From contig JAEPMI010000010.1 in the NCBI GenBank assembly GCA_017644045.1, forward strand, positions 124,001 to 188,000: DNA of 64,000 nt, given 5' to 3'. The stretch comes from Deltaproteobacteria bacterium (GTDB taxonomy: Bacteria; Myxococcota_A; Polyangia; Polyangiales; Houyiibacteriaceae). Every line of letters starts with the position of its first letter. Position 1 is the stretch's first letter. The notes beneath the pieces were generated by a model that had not been told where the DNA came from, ran no database searches, and worked only from the letters and a program-made list of their open reading frames with translations. A program made the position numbers and the translations under genes. Positions 56,924 through 64,000 of this stretch are shown here, in pieces.

Positions 56924-57577
56924 CTACCAGCGCATCCAGAGGTCCTCGACCTCGTCGTACGCCAAGGTCACCTCTCGCTCGTCCTCCAAACGGACCCGAA
57001 AGCACGTGAGCTGAGAGCCGCTGAGACCACCGTGCTCCTCCCAACGCCCCAGGACGTCGATGATCCGGACCGGGGGACCGTTGCCCTGGGCGAAGCTGAC
57101 CGGGGCGAAGGGCCAGCCGATGGCCTCCCGGATCTCGACGTGGAGCCCCTGGTCCTCCGAGTCCCAGCTGGGCAGCGGCAGCCCCGCCTCCTCGCAGATG
57201 GCCGTCCCGACGCGGCTCATCGCGGTCATCACGTCCTGATCGCAACCCTGGGGCTCGGTGACGATGACGATGCAGTACCCCTGGCCCAGATTTCGCGCGG
57301 CCAGGTCGTGGTTGGCGGCGTGGACCTCGAAGCTGGCCACCTCGCCGATGTCCATCGCCTCGGCGAAGCCTCGCACCTGCCGAAGGGCCAGGCTGAGGAT
57401 CGCGCCGGAGACCTTCGCCTCGTAGGGGTCGGTCTGGGAGCAGTAGTCGACGCACTCCCCGTCCGTATCGACGAGCACCGCCGAGAGCACGCGCGGGCTG
57501 ATGATGAGCATCTGCCGCAGGAGGACCGTCAGCGGCCCCTCGATCTGGTCGCGTGGCGCCTCCGGGACGAGGCTCAC
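56924..57577 (-). CDS. Possible roadblock/LC7-like regulatory protein
   Basis: A 217-residue cytoplasmic protein. The first 120 residues (LIISPRVLSAVLVDTDGECVDYC, KVSGAILSLALRQVRGFAEA, then YCIVIVTEP) have the alternating pattern of roadblock/LC7 domains, which bind small GTPases such as MglA in myxobacteria; the match is by pattern, not proof. The second half is a beta-rich domain with an AIGWPFAPVSFAQG segment. The GTG at 57577 overlaps the stop of the upstream lipoprotein gene. It is last in a four-gene coupled operon led by an FHA-sigma54 activator. Confidence 0.6.
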   Translation of the reverse strand: MSLVPEAPRDQIEGPLTVLLRQMLIISPRVLSAVLVDTDGECVDYCSQTDPYEAKVSGAILSLALRQVRGFAEAMDIGEVASFEVHAANHDLAARNLGQGYCIVIVTEPQGCDQDVMTAMSRVGTAICEEAGLPLPSWDSEDQGLHVEIREAIGWPFAPVSFAQGNGPPVRIIDVLGRWEEHGGLSGSQLTCFRVRLEDEREVTLAYDEVEDLWMRW

Positions 57578-57987
57578 GGACCTTCCTCGAACTGGATCGG
57601 GAGCGTCGCGAGCCCCTCGATGGCGGCGAGGTCGCGCTCCACGCCCTGGCTCCGCTCGAGCTCGGCCACCAGCTCGATGAGGGCGGTCAGGCGAGCGCGC
57701 TGCACGAGCTCCTCCCGAAGCTGGTCCTCCACGTCCTCGATCGGGCGACGGAGCGGGAGCGGCTGGCCGGCGACGCGCGACTCCCAGAGCGCGCGGATCT
57801 GCTCGTCGGTGATCGCTTCCGGCCGGTGGGCAGCGGCGATCTCGTCCAGGAGCGCGCGGACCATCGCGCGCTCCGCGGCCGGACCGGCGAGGAGCGATTC
57901 GTCCTCCGGGCCGACTGGGTCGGCGGGCTCCCCGCACGCCAGGACCCCACACAGCAACCACGCCCAGCGCCAGCGTCGCATGGTCAC
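57574..57987 (-). CDS. Small lipoprotein, 137 residues
   Basis: A predicted lipoprotein: MTMRRWRWAWLLCGVLAC gives a lipobox, followed by an acidic linker and a helical domain rich in Arg, Glu and Leu (LLDEIAAAHRPEAITDEQIRAL onwards), possibly a SurA-like or peptidyl-prolyl isomerase-linked helical fragment, though too short to say. The GTG at 57987 overlaps the stop of the 59-residue membrane protein by 4 bases; an ATG at 57981 is the alternative. Part of the coupled four-gene operon. Confidence 0.75.
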   Translation of the reverse strand: MTMRRWRWAWLLCGVLACGEPADPVGPEDESLLAGPAAERAMVRALLDEIAAAHRPEAITDEQIRALWESRVAGQPLPLRRPIEDVEDQLREELVQRARLTALIELVAELERSQGVERDLAAIEGLATLPIQFEEGP

Positions 57988-58159
57988 TCCCCGAGCGTGG
58001 GGCGGAGCAGCTCGACGGACGCGCCGAGGAGCGCGAGCCCGACGACGACGAGAACGATGGCCGAGACGAAGTCGTGCCCCCTCAACGCGGTCACGGCGAA
58101 GAAGAGCACCGCGAGCGAGAGCAAGAGGAGCAGGAAACCAGAGCCCTCCCGCACGACCT

Positions 58160-58163
<4 letters not shown>
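57984..58163 (-). CDS. Small membrane protein, 59 residues
   Basis: A tiny protein of two membrane segments (about 8-28, FLLLLLSLAVLFFAVTAL, and 33-50, VSAIVLVVVGLALLGASV) joined by a short charged turn RGHD. The ATG at 58163 overlaps the stop of the sigma54 activator gene by 4 bases, and its own stop overlaps the lipoprotein start, which supports it as a true gene. It may anchor or tune a signalling complex with its neighbours; no homologue can be named. Confidence 0.75.
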
Positions 58164-60085
<1,922 letters not shown>

Positions 60086-60146
60086 GCCCTGCTATACCGC
60101 GGACGGCCCTCTCCGCGCACCCTTCGATGCGCGGAGAGCGTTCGAC

Positions 60147-61823
60147 TCACTGGGCGCGAGCGCGGAGACGGGCCTGGATCGGCAGCGCCTCTCGGCTGAA
60201 CTGGGTCCAGATGGCCCGGCCCTCTTCCGTCTCGCGCAGCTCTTCGATCTTCGCGACGGCGGCTTCGCTGCCGTCCGTGGCGATCTCGTCGAGCGCGTGA
60301 ATGGCGCTGAGTCGGACCTCGACCTCGCTGTGGCTCAGCTTCTCGACGAGCGCGGCGATGACCTCCGCGTTGCCGCGGCCGAGCCGGCCGAGCATGAACG
60401 CCGCCTTGCGCGCGACCTCCTTCTCGGAGTCGTCGAGCTTGCCGCGGTAGCAGGCGATGTCCTCGTCACAGGCGATGGCGGTCTCGATGGCCTTCGCGGA
60501 CTCGGTCTGGAAGGTGGTCTTGTAGCCGTCGTCGTCGGAGAGGCCCTCGATCCACGACTGGAGCTGCTGCGCGCCCTCCTTGTCGGCGAGGAGCGCGTAG
60601 GCCTTCACCGCCTCGATGCGGACGGCCGGGTGGAGGTCTTCCTTCTGCGCCTCGGCGAGGAAGAACGGGAGGTACTCGGCGTCGTAGGTCTGGCGCATGT
60701 TGGCGAGGAGCTGAGCGCGCGCCTGCAGACCGGTCGCGTCGTCGGGGAGCCCCTCGTAGACGGTCTTCATGCGGGCGTGGATCTGGGCCTCCTGCGCCTC
60801 GGGCACGTTCAACTGGGCGAGCGCCACCGCGCCGTTCACCCGGCGGAAGATGTCCTCGGACTCGGTCTCGGCCTTGAGCGGCTCGAAGGCTTCGGCGTAG
60901 CCGAGCGCACCGAGGGTGAACGTCGCCTCGGAGCCGGTGACCTGGGCCACGCTCATCTGAGCGGCGGCGTTCTCGTCACGCTGGCGAACGGCCTCGATGT
61001 AGGCCTCGGCGATGGCGTTGGCCTGCTCGTGCTCGCCGCGCATCACCTGGAGGAGCGGCTCGAGCGAGGGGCGACCGATGCGGACGAGCGCCTCGGCCGC
61101 GACGTCGTTCATGCGCATCGCGGGGTTGTTCGGCGCGAAGAGGAAGAGCGACTTGATGAGCGCGGGGACCGCCTGCGGGTCCGCGAGGATGCCGAGCTGC
61201 TGCGCCGCCAGCCGGTTGAAGAGGAAGTTCTGCTCTTCGCTCTGGTTGGTCGCCACGTCGATGAGGCACTCGGTGGCCGCGTGGTCGTTCTGGGCGCCGA
61301 GCGCCTTGATGAAGCCGTTGCGGAGCCGGTTGTCGATGGGCCGCGGGCCGGTGACCTTCGCGAGGCCCTCGCAGAGACCACTGATCACGTCGCCCTTCTT
61401 GTCGGCGGGCACCTCCATGTAGCGGAGCGTGTCGGCCGCGCTGATGGCGTGGTTCTCGGAGACCTCCGCGCGCCAGTCGAGCGCCTCGATGAGCGCGGGG
61501 ATGGTGCGGACGTCGCGCATCTCCTTCATCAGCTCGAGCATCGTCAGCCGGTTCTGGTTGTCGGCCGGGTTGTCGATGTACGCCGCGTTCAGCTTCTCGG
61601 CGACCTGGTCGTGGAACTCCTGGACCGGCGCCGCGCTGCGGTCGCCCTCGTGGTCCGCCAGGACGTTGCCGTAGAGGCGCTGGAGGTTGCTGAGCGCGTT
61701 TTCACGGCGCACGGGGTCGGTGAGCTCGTCGGCCTGGCCGGCGGGATCGTCCTTGTCGGCGTGACAAGCGATGAGACCCGCGAGCAGCGCGGTGATGAGC
61801 AGCGAGAACCGGACCTTCTTCAT
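60147..61823 (-). CDS. HEAT-repeat lipoprotein
   Basis: A 558-residue lipoprotein with signal MKKVRFSLLITALLAGLIAC. The mature protein is a string of HEAT-like helix pairs (for example VPALIKSLFLFAPNNPAMRM, AAEALVRIGRPSLEPLL, EVEVRLSAIHALDEIATDG) over nearly its whole length, forming a curved scaffold for protein binding in the periplasm or under the outer membrane. The ATG at 61823 has GGAGGAG 7 bases upstream, a leader hairpin (61842-61866) and a good promoter (61943-61972). It is a single-gene unit. Confidence 0.88.
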   Translation of the reverse strand: MKKVRFSLLITALLAGLIACHADKDDPAGQADELTDPVRRENALSNLQRLYGNVLADHEGDRSAAPVQEFHDQVAEKLNAAYIDNPADNQNRLTMLELMKEMRDVRTIPALIEALDWRAEVSENHAISAADTLRYMEVPADKKGDVISGLCEGLAKVTGPRPIDNRLRNGFIKALGAQNDHAATECLIDVATNQSEEQNFLFNRLAAQQLGILADPQAVPALIKSLFLFAPNNPAMRMNDVAAEALVRIGRPSLEPLLQVMRGEHEQANAIAEAYIEAVRQRDENAAAQMSVAQVTGSEATFTLGALGYAEAFEPLKAETESEDIFRRVNGAVALAQLNVPEAQEAQIHARMKTVYEGLPDDATGLQARAQLLANMRQTYDAEYLPFFLAEAQKEDLHPAVRIEAVKAYALLADKEGAQQLQSWIEGLSDDDGYKTTFQTESAKAIETAIACDEDIACYRGKLDDSEKEVARKAAFMLGRLGRGNAEVIAALVEKLSHSEVEVRLSAIHALDEIATDGSEAAVAKIEELRETEEGRAIWTQFSREALPIQARLRARAQ

Positions 61824-61841
61824 GGTCTCTCCTCCGGAGCA

Positions 61842-61866
61842 GGTGGCGAGGGTGGCACCCGCCACC
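61842..61866 (-). promoter_or_regulatory. Leader hairpin of the HEAT lipoprotein mRNA
   Basis: GGTGGC pairs with GCCACC and, inside, GGGT with ACCC, giving a nested stem 19 bases before the start codon and just ahead of the ribosome site. It could stabilise the message or modulate translation. Confidence 0.45.
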
Positions 61867-61942
61867 CATCCAAAGTGTTCTCCGTAACCGCGTCGCCCCC
61901 CGAAATTGCCTAGTCGATGCGGCGCTTTACGGAATCCGGGGG

Positions 61943-61972
61943 ACGATACTGCCGGCCCGCTCGCGATGTCAA
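61943..61972 (-). promoter_or_regulatory. Sigma-70-type promoter of the HEAT lipoprotein gene
   Basis: On the minus strand TTGACA (61972-61967), an 18-base spacer and TATCGT (61948-61943). The -35 is perfect and the -10 has four of six consensus bases. It predicts a leader of about 113 bases. It is the clearest promoter of the window. Confidence 0.55.
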
Positions 61973-62017
61973 CGGCCGACCTGCGAGGCTCGTAACCGTC
62001 CGGAAACGTGGAGGAAA

Positions 62018-62668
62018 CTATTCGAGCGGCTGGCTGTCGTCGAGGTCGCCGAAGTCCCAGCGGAGGTCGACCCGACCGCGGGCGCCGGTAAATCGGAGGA
62101 TCACCTGGTCGGCTCCAGGAGGGATCGAGGGGGTGCCGTCGGCGCGGGTCGCCGGGAACACGATCCGGAACGCCTGTCGCTGGGGACTGTTCGACGGGAA
62201 GTAGATCTCGTCGGCCGCCGAGGGTCGGCGGATGCGCTCGATCTCCGCGGGCTCGGTCTGCCGCCCCTCGGGATCCACCAGCAGCACGCGCCACGCGGAG
62301 TGCCGGCTCGCCAGGTTCTGCTCGCGGAAGTCGCTCCCCGCGACGGTCACGAAGAAGCGGTGGTTCTCCTGCGCGTCCGCGAGGGTGGCGCGGAGCATCG
62401 CTTCGCGGGTGTCCGCTTCGATGGCGTGATCGTGGCCGTAGCGCACGACGTAGGCCCAGCGGAACTCCCAGCTCTCGAAGGTGGCGGTGACGTGGAGCAC
62501 GTCGTCGAGGAGCGCCCACTCGAAGTCCTGATCGTCGCGGGTCCAGGAGTCGTACACGTCCTCGTAGTCGTCCGGCGTGAACGAGCGGGGCCCGGTCTCG
62601 AGCGTGATGGTCCGCGTGGCGCACCCCACGGAGAGGAGCGCGAGCGCCAGGGCGACGTGCCGGCTCAC
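62018..62668 (-). CDS. Hypothetical lipoprotein coupled to pyrE
   Basis: A 216-residue predicted lipoprotein: signal MSRHVALALALLSVGC, then a single beta-rich domain with no recognised family (segments LHVTATFESWEFRWAYVVRYG, HRFFVTVAGSDF, DQVILRFTGARGRVDLRW). It has no other cysteines. The GTG at 62668 overlaps the pyrE stop by 4 bases. Coupling to pyrE seems to be for expression only. Confidence 0.78.
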   Translation of the reverse strand: MSRHVALALALLSVGCATRTITLETGPRSFTPDDYEDVYDSWTRDDQDFEWALLDDVLHVTATFESWEFRWAYVVRYGHDHAIEADTREAMLRATLADAQENHRFFVTVAGSDFREQNLASRHSAWRVLLVDPEGRQTEPAEIERIRRPSAADEIYFPSNSPQRQAFRIVFPATRADGTPSIPPGADQVILRFTGARGRVDLRWDFGDLDDSQPLE

Positions 62669-63228
62669 CCCTCGTCTCCCATGAAGTCCTCGCGACGAAA
62701 GAGCGCGTCGAAGGGCAGCTCGGCTTCGGCGAAGGCTTCCGCCGCGCCCTCCCGGCGATCGACGATCGCGAGCACGCCCGCGATGGTCAGGCCCATCTCG
62801 CGCAACGCCGCCGCGGCGCGAACGGTCGAGCCGCCGGTCGTGACCGTGTCCTCCACCACCACGATGGGGGCGCCTTCCTTCAGGTGGGCGGCTCCCTCCA
62901 CCTGATTCTTCGACCCGTGGCCCTTGCTCTCCTTGCGGACGAGGAGCGCGTCGAGGCCCGCGCCGTCGGCGAGCTCGGAGGCATATGCCACGGCGCTCGC
63001 GAGGGGACAGCCGCCGAGCACGACGCCGGCGACCGCGACCGGGCGCGGCTCGAAGGCGAGCGCGCGCTCCAGCAGGCAGCGGCCGACGAGCACGTGCCCC
63101 TCGGCGCTGAGTACCGTGGGCTTGCAGTCGATGAAGAAGTCGGACTGCCGCCCGGAGGTCAGGGTGAAGGTGCCCCGGCGGAAGGAGCGCTCGCGGAGGA
63201 GCTCGAGGAGACGGTCGCGGTCGGCCAT
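62665..63228 (-). CDS. pyrE: Orotate phosphoribosyltransferase
   Basis: Joins orotate with PRPP to give OMP in pyrimidine synthesis. The 187-residue protein has the type I PRTase fold with the PRPP motif VVVEDTVTTGGSTV near 122-135, the FTLTSGRQSDFFIDCK start and the KGHG(S)KNQVEG loop. Length and start (ATG 63228) are normal. A hypothetical lipoprotein is coupled downstream. Upstream, 54 bases away, is the bactofilin gene on the same strand. Confidence 0.96.
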   Translation of the reverse strand: MADRDRLLELLRERSFRRGTFTLTSGRQSDFFIDCKPTVLSAEGHVLVGRCLLERALAFEPRPVAVAGVVLGGCPLASAVAYASELADGAGLDALLVRKESKGHGSKNQVEGAAHLKEGAPIVVVEDTVTTGGSTVRAAAALREMGLTIAGVLAIVDRREGAAEAFAEAELPFDALFRREDFMGDEG

Positions 63229-63282
63229 GGTGTGCTTGCTCGCCAGCCTATCGGGGAAGCCTCGGCGGCGTCGAGGCGACGA

Positions 63283-64000
63283 TCAGCTCGGCGCGCGGTG
63301 AGTGCCCTTGACCCGGCCGATGCGCGGCATGCGCCCGACGCCCGCGGGCGGCTTCGGCGGGGGCTCGGGCGCGGGTTTTCGAGCCTCGGCCGCGGGCTCG
63401 GGGGCCGGCGCACGCGGCGGCTCGGGGGCCGGTCGGCGGATCTCGCGCCGGAAGGTCGCGTCCTCGTCGCCGACCACGTCCGCGATCGCCGCGGCCGCAC
63501 GAACCCGGGAAGGACGCTCACGGAGCGGCGTGAAGGGGCGTGTGTCGTCGGGATCGCCGGGCTCGCCCTCGTCGACCGGCGCGGCCTCGACGCTCACACC
63601 GGCGGCGAGCGCGTCGGAGATCGGCTCCGGCGAGGGCAAACCGGTGAAGGTGTGCAATGCCGGATCATAGCTGCGGAGCGGTGGTGCTGCGTCGAGCGCT
63701 TCCACGTGCACCTGACCCGAGAACTGGGCGCCCGGCGTCACGCGAACGCGGGGCGCGGTCAGGTCGCCGACGATGCGCGCCGTGCCGTCCACGCGCACCC
63801 CCTCGTCGGCGAAGGCGTCGCCCTTGAGCGCGCCGCGAACGGTCACGTGGCGGGCGTGGACGTGGCCGCGAACCAGACCACCGGCCTCGATCACCAGCGC
63901 ACCATCGACTCGGACGGGGCCGTCGACCTGGCCGAAGACGATCAGATCGCCCTCCCCTTCGACCTCCCCACGCAGCCGAACGCCGGCCGGCAACACCGAC
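63283..64000 (-). CDS. Bactofilin, 5' end beyond the right edge
   Basis: A cytoskeletal protein that forms unpolar filaments and positions other proteins. The readable 239 residues hold the bactofilin beta-helix (GVRLRGEVEGEGDLIVFGQVDG, then HVHARHVTVRGALKGDAFADEG and TARIVGDLTAPRVRVTPG) at about 1-100, followed by a long Pro/Ala/Glu-rich tail ending in MPRIGRVKGTHR. The frame is open to the window edge; a GTG at 63996 may or may not be the true start, but homologues usually have about 20 more residues. It is near pyrE. Confidence 0.9.
   Translation of the reverse strand, partial: SVLPAGVRLRGEVEGEGDLIVFGQVDGPVRVDGALVIEAGGLVRGHVHARHVTVRGALKGDAFADEGVRVDGTARIVGDLTAPRVRVTPGAQFSGQVHVEALDAAPPLRSYDPALHTFTGLPSPEPISDALAAGVSVEAAPVDEGEPGDPDDTRPFTPLRERPSRVRAAAAIADVVGDEDATFRREIRRPAPEPPRAPAPEPAAEARKPAPEPPPKPPAGVGRMPRIGRVKGTHRAPS

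Overview
The window is GC-rich DNA with almost no spare space, many 4-base start/stop overlaps, eukaryote-like Ser/Thr protein kinases, an FHA-GAF sigma-54 activator, a bactofilin and at least fifteen predicted lipoproteins, several of them Cys-rich with Asp-Ala-Gly-Pro type linkers. Together these point to a predatory or soil/marine myxobacterium (phylum Myxococcota, probably Polyangiales, possibly close to Sandaracinus). That placement is inferred from gene content, not from a marker gene. No rRNA, tRNA, CRISPR array, phage, integrase or transposase was found.

Left part (1-16.6 kb), minus strand: the 5' part of mutS, two coupled lipoproteins of beta-propeller type, a PEGA-domain Ser/Thr kinase, then one long apparent operon read scpA-scpB-glyQ-ROK kinase-glyS-ppdK. 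It joins chromosome condensation (ScpAB), glycyl-tRNA synthesis (GlyQ/GlyS, split by a sugar kinase gene) and pyruvate phosphate dikinase. ScpA and ScpB carry unusually long repetitive acidic tails.

Middle part (16.8-39.3 kb): two plus-strand proteins of unknown function, two 1-Cys peroxiredoxins, a DapA homologue, an EEP-type phosphatase/nuclease, FolD divergent from a eukaryote-type (class 2) IleRS, a tandem pair of paralogous Cys-rich lipoproteins whose ribosome binding site sits in a long hairpin, the lipoprotein-processing pair lspA-lgt, several secreted or lipid-anchored proteins (CAP domain, S33 hydrolase, MbnP-like metal protein, pectate-lyase-like beta-helix), and a RegB/RegA redox two-component system followed by a CcmH-like protein.

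Right part (39.4-64 kb): a clear cobalamin riboswitch precedes class I ribonucleotide reductase nrdAB, implying B12-controlled switching with a B12-dependent enzyme elsewhere. Then come a rhodanese-MoeB fusion, threonine ammonia-lyase with an acidic repeat tail, an ECF sigma gene bracketed by a 26/27 inverted repeat, NAD(P)HX repair, pdxJ, an MBL-fold hydrolase with a small coupled partner, PrkA kinase, a nitrilase-lipoprotein-kinase operon meeting a zinc-ribbon kinase head-on with no gap, a four-gene coupled signalling operon (FHA-GAF-sigma54 activator, 59-residue membrane protein, lipoprotein, possible roadblock protein), a HEAT-repeat lipoprotein with a recognisable promoter, pyrE with a coupled lipoprotein, and a truncated bactofilin.

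Most genes are housekeeping or envelope genes. The strongest candidates for new biology are the riboswitch-nrdAB pairing, the inverted-repeat-framed sigma gene with related GGGGACA-headed palindromes, the hairpin over the Cys-rich lipoprotein start, and the glyQ-ROK-glyS arrangement.
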